Source: Beroe ovata
Taxonomy: Eukaryota > Ctenophora > Nuda > Beroida > Beroidae
Direction of reading: 5' to 3'
NCBI GenBank assembly: GCA_946803715.1
Contig: CAMPET010000099.1
Location: forward strand, 13,443-68,736
DNA length: 55,294 nucleotides
A program made the translations under genes and the position numbers. Shown here one piece after another: positions 44,233 through 55,294 of this stretch. The notes beneath the pieces are model-generated. The model did no database searches and had not been told where the DNA came from. It worked only from the letters and a program-made list of their open reading frames with translations. Numbering within the stretch: position 1 is the first letter of the stretch; the number at the start of each line of letters is the position of its first letter.

Positions 44233-45597
44233 TCACTGTCTCACAAGCTCGCTACCAGGACAATTGTATTGGCGTCCCATCACAGATCCATGATCAAGTG
44301 ACATCGACTGAGATAGTTTGTTGTAGAATGAGCACTGCCTTGTAAGGATGGAGAGAGTTGTTCTTCTCATCGATTGGTCACATGACAACCTGACGTGGTG
44401 GTCACGTGGTAATCTGTGATCATGTGCCACGCCTTGACCGCTCACCGACATACTGGGTGAAGCAGGGTGTCTACTGTTCTCAGCCACATGACAACGCTCC
44501 TCAACAACATCTAGAGTGATTTGTATCCCCTCCAGTGTTGACGCGCTACAGTAATTATCAGGAGGCTTTTCCACCGAGATTTTGTGATCAGCTGCGACCT
44601 CTTCATTGGCAGGTTTCAACGCAGCTGAGACCGAATTCCTGGAGATATTCCGGTGACGGGATATCCTGACCGTGGATTTGATAGCCTCCAGTCTCTGCTT
44701 CAGTCGGAGACCTCGTCTATTGAGAAAAGTCCTGAATTTCCTGTTAGTGAGCGTGTAAATGATGGGGTTAAGAGTCAGACTGATGATGTTCAGGTTGTAT
44801 TGGAGTGTGAAGAACCACTGAGGGAGAGATCTAGATGAGAGAAGCATGGTCATAATCCGAACTAAGTAGGGCAGCCAGGAAAGGACGAAGACCCAACAAA
44901 TAGCACTCACAGTCACCAGGGCTTGTTTGTTACGGATCTTCTTTTGGGGCGTCTGTGATGAGGTGATCCAAAATGCATTAGTCAGGGTGAGAAGATTGAA
45001 CAGAATCGTGGTTATCACTGGCAGGATGCCAAAGAAAAACGAGAATGCTACCACGATGTGAAAGTGATGCCTTCCAACATCAGTGATACATGCAAGGGTG
45101 TTCACATCGAATATAGCCATGCTCTTGTTAGCTGAGACAAACACAATGGGATTCACCAGGGCCAATGTCCAAATTGTAGCGATGATCATCTTAGTCTGGA
45201 TCATGTTAGGCAGGTGCCCGTACGGGAACCTCACCACGTACCACCGATACAACGTGATGCAACTTAGAGTGAGGATCTCCACAGCCCCGGGGACAAACTG
45301 ACTGAACGCTGTGACGTAGCAAACCACGTGACCGAGAACCCATCGGCCATGGAGAAGTGTTATCAACTTGGGAACGTACCCGACCAGAGTCAGCAGAATG
45401 TCTGTCACCGCTAGGTTCTGAATGAGGAGCACGGACGCTGAATCGAGGTGAAGAGCGTTGTATTTCCGGCTGGCGTACACAACGATGGAGTTACCGGTGA
45501 TAGCGGTGAAAATCATGAAGAACTGGTAGGTGGAAAGGATGTTGGTGATTTCAGAGGAGAAGGTAACGGTTGAGTTGGGTAGATATGTGCGAATCAT
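44233..45597 (-). CDS. Rhodopsin-type (class A) G-protein-coupled receptor, intronless
   Basis: One open frame of 454 residues from the ATG at 45597. Seven hydrophobic helices carry class A marks: GNSIV (N36) in TM1, NLAVTD (D66) in TM2, C93 at the top of TM3 and C170 in extracellular loop 2 for the disulfide, SWLP (W241/P243) in TM6, and NPIIY (277-281) in TM7. NST at 8-10 is a likely N-glycosylation site. The usual D/E-R-Y at the end of TM3 is Y-R-W (R118 kept), and the Cys of CWxP is Ser. The cytoplasmic tail is long (about 160 residues), polar and Ser/Arg-rich. It signals at the plasma membrane through G proteins. The ligand is unknown; peptide-receptor-like architecture is only a guess. 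Lack of introns is common for class A receptors. Confidence 0.9.
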   Translation of the reverse strand: MIRTYLPNSTVTFSSEITNILSTYQFFMIFTAITGNSIVVYASRKYNALHLDSASVLLIQNLAVTDILLTLVGYVPKLITLLHGRWVLGHVVCYVTAFSQFVPGAVEILTLSCITLYRWYVVRFPYGHLPNMIQTKMIIATIWTLALVNPIVFVSANKSMAIFDVNTLACITDVGRHHFHIVVAFSFFFGILPVITTILFNLLTLTNAFWITSSQTPQKKIRNKQALVTVSAICWVFVLSWLPYLVRIMTMLLSSRSLPQWFFTLQYNLNIISLTLNPIIYTLTNRKFRTFLNRRGLRLKQRLEAIKSTVRISRHRNISRNSVSAALKPANEEVAADHKISVEKPPDNYCSASTLEGIQITLDVVEERCHVAENSRHPASPSMSVSGQGVAHDHRLPRDHHVRLSCDQSMRRTTLSILTRQCSFYNKLSQSMSLDHGSVMGRQYNCPGSELVRQ

Positions 45598-46915
45598 ATC
45601 CTGCGGGGAGAGAGTGGGAGATCAGATTGTGATATGTAGAGAATATGCTGAGTGTTGCAGCAACAGTACGTTGCTGTGAATACAGGAGAACTGTGGAGCA
45701 ACAGTTGGAATACTCCTGCTAGCGTACAGTATGAATCACTTCATCTGCCCAATCTATCTATAATAACGATGGATATATAGCTTGTCACATGCGTATATCA
45801 ATCACGTGACATTGAATAGACGTGTGACAGGTTGAGCAAAAACTCTACTCGACAGCGATGATCAATGATCATATCAATTGCTTCGAGCTGAGGATCAAAG
45901 AAAGATTGTACCATTTTGAAACGAAGTACCGTCATCATCGATTTAGAAAGGATAAGCAATATAAATTCAACGTAGATATTCAGAGTAATGGAGAACTCAA
46001 GTCATTGATTTGATTCTTTGTGGGAATATGAACATCGATAATCGAATTTTTATCGTTCATATTTGAGAGCGAAGCTTTATCGTTGAAACTAAGATGATGT
46101 AACGTGAGATTATACTTATAGCGTTGAACTCGGTTTTTGGCAATTTCATTACGTCAGTCGTCAAAGTACCGTATGTCTCAGTTTTTGTGAAATCACCCGT
46201 GATTCTCAAGGGAAATTCCTAAAAACTAAAAAGGCAGCAGTAGATATCCAACGCAAGCAGTATTTTAATTGGTTACTAACCGACTTTCATGACACTTTTC
46301 ACAAATTAATCGTAGTTGTAAAACTATGGCCACGAAGAGACCCACATCAACTGATTCGTTAAAATCATAGAATCGGAAATATCATGCTCAGCTACGGTCC
46401 GTGCTTGGTGTGTGTGTGGTATATCACTAATGTCAAGTGGACCTCTTGTATTATAATTACCAACGATCACCTTGGAACATTGCCGCTCCGATCATTGCAA
46501 CGAGAGTTCTCCAAGAATCATGTTATGTCACATGTGTGATATTTCACACATGTGACATACCACGTGACTTTCTGTGATGGATGCATAGGTCCGTGATTCT
46601 TGGAATATAGGTATGCGTAGATGGATAGATGCAAGCACTTAACACCAAAAAACAGACATGGACACAGAAACACACACACACACACATACACACACACTCA
46701 TACACACAGGGACACCTACACGGTGGTCTTAGGGGGGGGATGATTAAGACGTGTGACTCCGCTCTAATTTTGTGACAAATTACTAAATGAAGGGTTATTT
46801 TGTGACTTCTCACTGAGACATTACCACTTTGAGTTCATTATAATCACAGAATAATGTGTGGAACACGTCAGTGACACTTTTACAGCCAGACATGCGACAG
46901 TTTCAGTCAAGCATA

Positions 46916-46996
46916 TAGGTGGGACTATAGGTGGGACTATATAGGTGGGACTATAGGTGGGACTATAGGTGGGTCAAGCATATAGGTGGGACTATA
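46916..46996. repeat. Minisatellite ATAGGTGGGACT
   Basis: Units of 13-17 bp, ATAGGTGGGACTAT, repeat about six times. Confidence 0.85.
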
Positions 46997-48646
46997 GGCT
47001 TACATCGAATCGATTAAAAACCGGATTACACTCGAAAACAAGTCAGTTTATGCAATTATAGATTATCTCAATGCCTTATATTATATCAGTTTGATATCTT
47101 ATTTGGCATAGAAAAAGAAAAACGGCGACAATCCAAAAAAGGTTAGCATGAAACTATAGATACTAGAAAAAGACAATCCCTTGATATTTAAACTTTAAGT
47201 GCTTCCATTGGTTTGGAATTAATGGGTGGCGAAGTCAGAGTAATAAAATCAAATCGGTCACGTGCTTAATCACATGTGTACACTCAATAACGAGCTGAAT
47301 CTCAGGAAAGGTGTGATAAAAGAGTAATTGTCGCTGCGTGCAGATTCGATGTAGCAGTAATACTGAACAAAGTAAGGTTCGTCTTTGAATATTGAACTGG
47401 TAAAATATGTTAATGTTGTGCAACTTTACCAAATCTTTACCAAATCTCCGAATTAAAAGAAGGATAACGTGCATTCACTTTGATTAAGAATCCCGCTAGT
47501 CAAGTCTAATGTGTGAATGTGACCTTATGGTATATATTCACTAGTAGTGGACGGGACTGTCACTAGGGTATTGATTACTCTTCAGCACGTTCCACATTGC
47601 GATGTATGAAAGCCATGGTCCGCCTACAGAGGGCACGTGTGAACAGCTACCCGCGAGACACGTTTCACGCAATCAGCACGTGTAAATTGTGTAATTCACA
47701 GCATTCATTGAACGTGTTGTGTCCATCAACTTGAGAAACATGTTCGAAGCTGTGCCCCGAGTCAATTGGTATAGATATCTACAGAGGCGTGAGCTTACTG
47801 CAATCTACAGATTGCTGCACTCAAGCCAATAAAATACGTGAGCATTAATCTGACAAGATAACGTGACATGAATTGACATGTATGAATGAATGTGAATGAA
47901 TGTGAATACGATGTGAATCTTTCTTAATCTTAGACACCATATAAAGGGACCAGTTATGAGGTACCATGGCACCAACACAATCACAGTTTGACCTATGATA
48001 GTGACTATAAATGCGCCATCTTGTTGAGTCATACAACACGAGTGACGACTCTTGTGGAACACTGCTCACCCCCACCGCGCGGGCTCATGACGCGGGTTTT
48101 GTGTGAGACGAATTCGAAATGACAGGTGTCGTTATTGAGAGAGAGAGACTTCGACATGTCATATAAGCCTCGATATTGAAAATTGCAAGTGAAGGGAATG
48201 GTGCGTTTAAATACCAGTTTGTAATTATAACACGACTGAGCCCTGAGGAAGTCTCAATTTCGGGTCGATTTCCATATCATCCTTTTTGTCAGCTTGCGGG
48301 CAGTCGACATATCGTGCGCATATGTGCCATTTATGCATGGGTCCAATAAAATCATACCACTTGCTTTTGATTGGTACGAAATTCATAAGAATCATTCTAT
48401 AATACTATGGAGATAGCGCTCCAAAAGCTATAACCAGCATCGCAGGAAATTAGGTTCTATAAGAATTAAATTAAATGGCTGATAGTGATAATCAGTAATC
48501 ACGCAATTGCTCATACAATCAGTCGAGATGAAGCGTGCGATAATTCACATTCACAAGACACGGACGAGCTGTGTACTGTGAGCTGAGGAGTACCTGCACA
48601 GCACTTGCAGTTTAGAGATCTACTACTGTGAACTTTTCTAACGCGT

Positions 48647-48770
48647 GTATGTGTACACATGGAAAAAAGGAGCGGAGGGAAGAAAAAAGACGCGCAATTG
48701 TAAGCAGTTTCCACTGTAAAGTGCGCGTCTTTTTCTTTCCATCCGCTTTTCCTTCCATGTGTACACATAC
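48647..48770. mobile_element. 124-bp imperfect palindrome, MITE-like
   Basis: The outer ends GTATGTGTACACATGG and CCATGTGTACACATAC are perfect inverted repeats. The arms continue imperfectly (AGAAAAAAGACGCGC against GCGCGTCTTTTTCTT) around a short loop. Confidence 0.6.
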
Positions 48771-49034
48771 CGGTGACTCGAGCAGTATCCCGTGTGAGTG
48801 TGAAATCAGCGAAATATGTATATGATAGTGCTTATAATATCCACATGAGCAACAAGCTGTGCACCTCTGGCGGCAATCATGCTGCACATTCGTACAATTC
48901 CACTCTCTCTTTTAGAAAGTTTTATATGAAAATCTACAGGTAAAGAATATGGCATAAGACCGTCTATCTGGTCTGAACATGTATAGAATTCTCTTAGAGA
49001 ATTCTCTAAGAGAACCAAAAGGAGCGACGTAACG

Positions 49035-49167
49035 TGGATCAGGAGGGTCTACGAATTTCGATTTGACCCCGGAGAATCGCACGTACATCAGAAGGGTCGC
49101 CTAAGGCGAACTCTTTGAACCACGTGTGTGAATCAGAGATAAAATTCTGTGTGACCCTCCTGATCCA
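49035..49167. mobile_element. 133-bp MITE-like element, TGGATCAGGAGGGTC ends
   Basis: Perfect 15-bp inverted ends, TGGATCAGGAGGGTC and GACCCTCCTGATCCA, enclose a non-coding core with inner partly matching words. No clear target duplication. A shorter relative is at 17718-17766. Confidence 0.6.
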
Positions 49168-51323
49168 GCATAGTAGACATTAGATTAAGTGGACTGTGAG
49201 ACGATTGCATTGTGTGACTATGACACGGAATTTTCATTTGGACAAAAAACAAAGATTTAGATAATTGGATATTGTATTTTTGTCGAATGATAACAATTTT
49301 CATTGTTGTCATATCGATAATGACAACGAAATAAAATCGATAATATTATACTAATTAGTAGTTAGGATTTGATAACGTAATACTCTAAAAAACCTCACAT
49401 GGTCTTTACTAAAATAAGGAACAGCTATAAGAAAGAAGTCAATTTGATTAAGAACCAACATAAATCTGAAAGAATAATCCACAACATTTGAATTGAATGT
49501 TGCCAAGAAAAACTTAAATCAAGCTGAATTAACTTTTAGAAATATTCAAATTAACTGATTGAGTCATATCATTATGCAACACTGCTCAATAATAATTAAA
49601 ACAATTCACATGCTAATTCATGACTAAACAAATTCACCGTATTAATGATGAAACTTCGTGGACTGCTAACGCAAGTGGTTTCAAGTCGGAATATTAATAT
49701 TATTATCGTAACCTGAGAATTCGTAACGATAGGAAAACTCGTTCTTGTGCTATTTTCGATTCAAGTTCACGTTGTGCTGTTGTGCCCGAAATGGCTCAAT
49801 CACAATTGCTACTGTGTATCACGTCCACTTGACGAGTTTTCTAGTACTATGATCATCATAGTATGATGATACACCTATTCCGCATTCGACCCCTCAGACG
49901 AAAATGTCAGCTAGTGATTGACCATCGAATGATTTGCACACATTCAGTCGTCCAATCAGGAGAATATATATATTTATACGTAACGAGACAATTAATCAAG
50001 AAAACCCCCCATAACAAAAGTTAGGTGTTTCACAAGGACTCTGAGAATTGCATCGCATGGCCACATTTCAAAAACCACTGCATATATGAGTTGTGTGAAT
50101 ACTGAATTGTGATCATAAATGAGAACCGTGAGAACACGACTATGTAAAATTGCTGAGTAAAATATGATGACAGCTTGATTAATGTTGATCCAATCATAGG
50201 GATCATGGCGTTTCTAGATGACAGCTCAATTGCCCGAACTTCATGATTTCGAAAATGCAGGATTGTCATGACACTATGAAAAATGGTCAAAAAATCGATC
50301 TATCGAAACTCTAATTCTATGGAAGAAATGAAATGAATATATTTGAACCTATCACTCAATCAACGTTTTGATTAATCATGGCATGGTTCAAAAACACGTG
50401 CGTGTTCAGTTGACCTTCAAAATTACTCGACAAAATTTGCCATAATTGGTTGATGATTAAACATATTAGATCAACTTATCACGGTGCATGCAAAAATCAA
50501 GCAATATATTGGCATCCCTACAGATTAAAATCCTACGTTTACACCAAAGACGCAATATCAAAGAAATATTAAAGCAGCAAAACCTAACAAATAGACACAC
50601 ACACACACACTTCTAAAACTAAGGTTTATCACGGACTCCAAAGATACACGGGTCACGATGTACGGAATTCACATCGAACCACAATCTAAGGAAAATGGAG
50701 CCACAAGCTGTACAAGATACCTCCTCAGACACACTCTCGTCTCTCCCCCTCTCTCTCCTCTCATAATTAAGGCAGTCATTTGTCACCTCGGATAGCTCAT
50801 TACTCCTGCTCACACTGTGACAGCTCAGCCATGCTTCCCCCTCTAATAGCAGGAAATAATGTAAGAGCACCGGATATATATCTCATTTTAATATGGTTTC
50901 ACTAGAGAGAGGGGGGGGGACAAAATGCTGCGTTTCCTGCCGGAGAATGCTGGTAATAATGGCTGTTGGATGATTGGCTCGACCTAGTTGTGTAATATGA
51001 TTGAATATTGGCGGCGCGCAGTGTTATTTAGAAATATTATATGGTGGGAGCATTATAGGTCTATTCAGATTAAATATGGTCCGCCTATAACATTCCACAG
51101 AATATGATCGTGTCGATAGAATGTTTGTGACGCTGATCATGTCTGGATGATTGATGTTCAGCAGACATTGCACAAAGTTCTATATTTGTATAATTTGTTT
51201 CTGGTTAGAGTAGGAAGAAGGGAGACATGCGACGTGCAATGTTCTCTGAATATCGGACAATCATCGACATCTCAAACAGAGATCATTTGCCCCTGACATC
51301 CATGATTATCTTGTAACAGAAAT

Positions 51324-52715
51324 TCAGTCCGATACAGTAGGGGTAATCACTGTCGAATGTCTCAATTTATCTGCCATTTCCTCCAGGAAATTGCTATGGA
51401 ATTTGAGAATATATCCCACGATATTGGCAATTAGGAGGAATATGAGCGCTGATAGGAAGTAGAGGACTAAATTCCGCCGTGATTCTGGAACTGTTTCTGC
51501 TCCCTGGGGTGATTTGCAGTGCTATAAAACTGTCAAGAACTCATTGTTCCGCGACATAATCATATAATATTCAGGGAGGGGCCATAATGAAAGCAGCGAG
51601 TGTCATTATTCCCGTGAATTTACCTGTGCACCTAAAGTAGCAGGCTGTGAAATTTGAGGAGATGATGTCAGTTCCTCCTCTCCCTCGCTGAACAACACGC
51701 CTTCTACCGAGCAGGCGGCGTGTGCTGCTGCTTTCTGGCGGAGCCGCTCAGAGCGACGCCGTACTCGGCGATCCTGTAGAGAGGCGAGGTTGACACGGCG
51801 ACACAGTGAATATTAATATCCTCAAAGCGGCGCATTATGTTGCGGGAAATATCACGGTTGAAATTTAATAAAAATTACCCTTCGCTTAGGATAATTATGC
51901 TTTGGATAATATTTAATTTCCGTCGGATTGGCTATGTTTCCAGATAAATAACGGGATTATTTTCAGCTCACCGATGGAACAGCAAGCTCCTTTTCCTGAG
52001 GCTCATCAGAATCGGTTTCTGAGGCAGTTGCAGATGTTGCTGGGGTAACCGATGTTGCTGGGGTAACCGATGTTGTTGATATATCGTCTGTCTGTTGTGG
52101 TGTAGCAGACGACTCCACTGCTATACTTTGCTGGCTAAAGATATGCTCGTCGGCTGACACCTGCTCCTTTGTTATCTCAATGTCCACACTCAGCTGAAAT
52201 GCGGACTCTTCTAAGATAAACGTTCACAAATATTTCGGGTAATTGCACACACTGAGTATGATTTAGGAGCGAAGCGAGGGTACATTAAAGTTCTATATTA
52301 CTTGGATTTACATGTTTCAAATAAGCGAAATCTAATGAAGATTCAATTGTCCATGCCACGATTGGAATGTCACGATTCTATTTCATATGTCGAGCAGTGG
52401 TAGAATCGTAGAGTGACAATGAGACATTCAACTTTGAGTAATGAGTTCTGTTGACGGGACATGGTATACAGAGAATATCATTGAATAGAACAGCAATAAT
52501 GATGTGCCCATCTTCAGATCAACTTAAAACCTTGTTTTGACTTTCATTTCCACTTATGAAAATGAAGTGACCATTCAGTTTATTTCTTTCCCTACCTGTT
52601 CTGAGGCATTGCTTTCAAATTCCAATTTCTCTATAATAGCAGAGGCGTGGTTCAAAGGACTTCCTACCATGTTAGGCAGATTTGTTTCTTCCTTTAACTC
52701 TGCGTTGAACGCCAT
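51324..52715 (-). CDS. Tail-anchored membrane protein of unknown function
   Basis: Four exons join in phase: 52715-52596 (its exon starts at 52718, so an upstream 5' UTR exon is likely), 52193-51972, 51773-51624 and 51503-51324, giving 223 residues. The order is an acidic N-terminus (MAFNAELKEETNLPNM), a Ser/Thr-rich part with the tandem word TSVTPA, a strongly basic segment (DRRVRRRSERLRQKAAAHAA), an acidic stretch (SEGEEE), then one membrane helix (NLVLYFLSALIFLLIANIVG) about 30 residues from the C-terminus. There is no signal peptide, so the N-terminus should face the cytosol or nucleoplasm, anchored by its tail. The basic cluster could bind nucleic acid or act as a localisation signal. 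I do not recognise the family. Consistent phases and good splice sites make it a real gene. Confidence 0.72.
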
Positions 52716-52718
52716 TGT

Positions 52719-55294
52719 CTGAAATGTTAATTTGTGAGTCCTTCTAAAAGTTATATTTCTTGAAAAATTAAATATACATCATCAAACAAGTTGCCAAGTT
52801 TCGTGTCAACACAGTTTGCGCGGCAAAATTCCAATCATTGATACATGCTTTTCGTGCGCGCGATTACCGCCGCAGCGCAGCATTTTCTGAATTAACTACT
52901 GCGCGCTTAGAGCAGAGTTATTTACTTCGCGCGTTACGTTAGGTCGAAAAATGCAGAAGATGTTTTTCGTGACTTGTGTCAAGCCGCGCCGCAAATTTCA
53001 TCATTCCATAAGTACGTGTGCGTTGCGCGCGTTTTCGCAAATTCTTCACAATTCACATAGAACTCAGTCAGAAGATCCCCTGAAACTACCACAAAAGTGC
53101 TCAGGTNTGTAGGGTGGTGAATAATGATAATCGTTCTCAGAATCTTTGGTAGCTTCCTGGAGAAATGGTGAGATTAGGTGTTGTGAAATGTTGTCAATTC
53201 AGTTTTGACGTGTAATGTTGTCAACGATTCCGTTTTTAGCATTTCTGCGTCTAAATCATATGATGGTGATTGGTGGTGTGAACACTGTACACTGAACAGG
53301 TTGACGAATGTGCAGTGTACGCATTCGTCGCACGACGCACATACATGTTTGACGAAATGGTGTCAATGAATTCCATCGACGCCTTCCTATGGAATTTGTT
53401 CCCATGTTCCTAATACCTTGGGATGGGGATATGGAATTTGTTCCCATGTTCCATATACACAAATTTTGATTTGCGTGGTAGTTCAAGGCCTCGATTTGAA
53501 TGTTCACTAGAGCCTTTAACAAGCACAGTCACAACTCAAAGTGAAGGAAATATGAATCATGATTGAAATCACACAAGTTTTGTCACAGGGGCACCTGAAT
53601 TTCATGGATCAAATTTGCTTATTATAACATGTGTACACGATTTTGGTTGTGCACTCATTCGTTCTCAAGATGAGTGTCTGATCGTACCAAGTCCACAAGT
53701 TAAATTCATCAACAGTAATACATTACATAACAACAGCACAGGGTCATTAACGATTTTACCTCAAGAAGAGCCAACAATTCATTTTTTCGTAGGCTGCTTT
53801 TGTATTGCACACCAAGTGTGTCAAGCTCACTTTTTATTTCTGCAACAGTCTTCTTCTGCATTGCTGTACAGAGATGTTAGATTACAATATAATGGTAAGA
53901 TAATGAGAAGTTGATAAAATATCCATAAGCACTGACACTGATGACATGTACCTATCTAAAGAATCTCAACAAATCTTCACAATAACATAAATCAATGCAA
54001 AAGGTGGAAGACATTTTACCACTGATTACTACGGACCAAGATATTTCAGTTTCCTACATTATTAACAACATGCTCCAAAAGTGCATTAAACATATTAACA
54101 ATGAAGTTCAAAGAACTGAGCCCTGTTTGTATAAAGATTCTCAGATTTGTGATTTTGTTGAGATATGTGTCTCATATGGTATCATCACTTCCCCTCGCTC
54201 TTCTTATCACTGGTCATTTTTGCCAACCCAATCCCCCATGCTGACGTCAGCATTTGCCACCCCCCTCGTTTTTCAAAACAAAATGAGGGGGATCATATAT
54301 ATTTTTTGTTGCCAGACCCTTATAAACCATAGATAACGAGATGAAAATGTGTGGATAAAACATTGTATTAAATTGAATTGAATCATATTTTTACAGCAGA
54401 GTACAACAATGAATATTCATAATATTGTTTATTTCCTCCCCAATTCTATAAAAAGACACTTCTACGTTGTGCTGAGGGAATACACTCAATCTTTTAGAGT
54501 CAAGTCAATCTTTTAGACTGTTAACAAGGCCACCCATCAAAGAAATAACTATAGTATACTTAATCATATTGTCCAAAAATAAATAAATGGTAGCAGTTTG
54601 TCATTATTTAACATTAAGCTTAATGTTAAATAATGAAAAACTGCTACCAGGGGGTTAGAAGTACTCTTGAGATAGTGCATACTGTATGAATTGAAACATA
54701 CTAACAACATATTTACAGAAATAAAGTTCAGTTTTTCGACTTGCCAAGGTCAGGCTGCTTTTTTCATGGAATAACATAAATGACGTAATCACTATAGCAT
54801 CTATCAATTTTCTTTCCCAGGAGTCAAGATTAGCCTATTTAATGCTGTGTGTGTCCTTGGTTGTCAATCAATAATAAAACTTGTTGGGAATTATGTTTAC
54901 GGCTTTCAGCAGTCAGCTAGCATCGCCAGACAATCCCTTTGCTGTTGCACAGCCCGGTGTATGATGTGTGTATCTTTATTATAATTTTGTTGTTTGTTTG
55001 TTTGCTTGTTCGTCACAGAATGCACATGCTGATTAGGTGCCAGTTTTTAGGGACATGTGCTACAACTGTTGCAGTAAAGTTAAGTGGGAGCTCATTTCTG
55101 CTGATGGTGCTTTGAATACATTTTAGTCTTTATGATCAAATGAATGTAAGGTTCTGAATTTAGCAACAGTCAAATTTATCTTGAATTGTTCCTTTTCCTC
55201 TGCAGTCATTCTTTACAACGTTAAATACTATGTTATTTTCAATAACAAAACACAACGCAAATTGAAACAATTAACAAAAGTCACACAACCAGGC
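52719..55294. other. Right-end region, no confident gene
   Basis: CpG-containing sequence around 52855-53030 may be the promoter of the tail-anchored gene. A single N is at 53107. Plus-strand frames at 53615-53894 (ending at a donor-like AATG|GTAAGA) and 53995-54336 are open for 93 and 113 codons but do not join in phase and resemble nothing known. A 60-bp palindrome is at 54589-54648. Confidence 0.4.
54589..54648. repeat. 60-bp palindrome
   Basis: GGTAGCAGTTTGTCATTATT with its following bases pairs with AATAATGAAAAACTGCTACC and its preceding bases around a central AAGCTT, with a few mismatches. It is a probable MITE or a hairpin-forming site. Confidence 0.65.

Larger units (their letters stand above)
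45598..51323. other. Long region without a recognisable gene
   Basis: Holds a CA microsatellite (46670-46700), a minisatellite (46916-46996), palindromes at 48647-48770 and 49035-49167, and AT-rich sequence. Open frames are under 100 codons and unrecognised. The promoter of the class A receptor should lie just after 45597. Confidence 0.5.

Noticed and set aside
53615-54336. A two-exon gene
   Set aside because: The donor-like end of the first frame leaves phase 1 and no acceptor before the second frame restores it; no family resemblance.

Overview
This is animal nuclear DNA, not bacterial. Genes are split into short exons by GT-AG introns, mostly 60-1000 bp. The proteins recognised are metazoan: myotubularin-related 14, cilia protein CFAP36, a transferrin-family protein, ribosomal protein S29, the flippase subunit CDC50/TMEM30, cyclophilin A, a GABA-B-type class C receptor and a rhodopsin-type receptor. 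Compact genes, a transferrin-like and GABA-B-like gene content, TTAGGG-type repeats and abundant small palindromic elements fit an invertebrate, perhaps an early-branching one such as a sponge. The species is inference only.

Layout. 1-5138: an apparently intact two-ORF LINE whose ORF1 fuses an AlkB-like dioxygenase to an SGNH esterase. 6155-7809 (minus): five 5' exons of MTMR14; its catalytic half is not in the window. 7810-9127: a head-to-head intergenic region carrying a foldback element with a core of telomere-type repeats. 9128-13753 (plus): complete ten-exon CFAP36. 13754-19421: repeats, including a second copy of the last three CFAP36 exons bounded exactly by single Ns. 19422-21297, 21514-21684, 21891-24750 and 25522-26016 (all plus): a one-lobe transferrin-like gene, RPS29, TMEM30 and an intronless cyclophilin. 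26906-34755 (minus): a twenty-exon GABA-B-type receptor. 34756-44232: mostly non-coding, with minisatellites, a foldback against a 292-N gap and a duplicated segment around another single N. 44233-45597 (minus): an intronless class A receptor. 45598-51323: no recognisable gene. 51324-52715 (minus): a four-exon tail-anchored protein I do not recognise. 52716-55294: no confident gene.

These are mostly unrelated housekeeping and signalling genes; nothing suggests an operon. TMEM30 (lipid flippase subunit) and MTMR14 (phosphoinositide phosphatase) both act on membranes, but no joint function is implied. Exons were assembled by hand from splice signals, reading phase and remembered family resemblance; phases agree throughout every gene except at one receptor junction, reported below. 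Single Ns at 5139, 14215, 14814, 18347, 32454, 42373 and 53107 look like contig joins, so order across them is less secure. The most novel item is the AlkB-SGNH ORF1 of the LINE.
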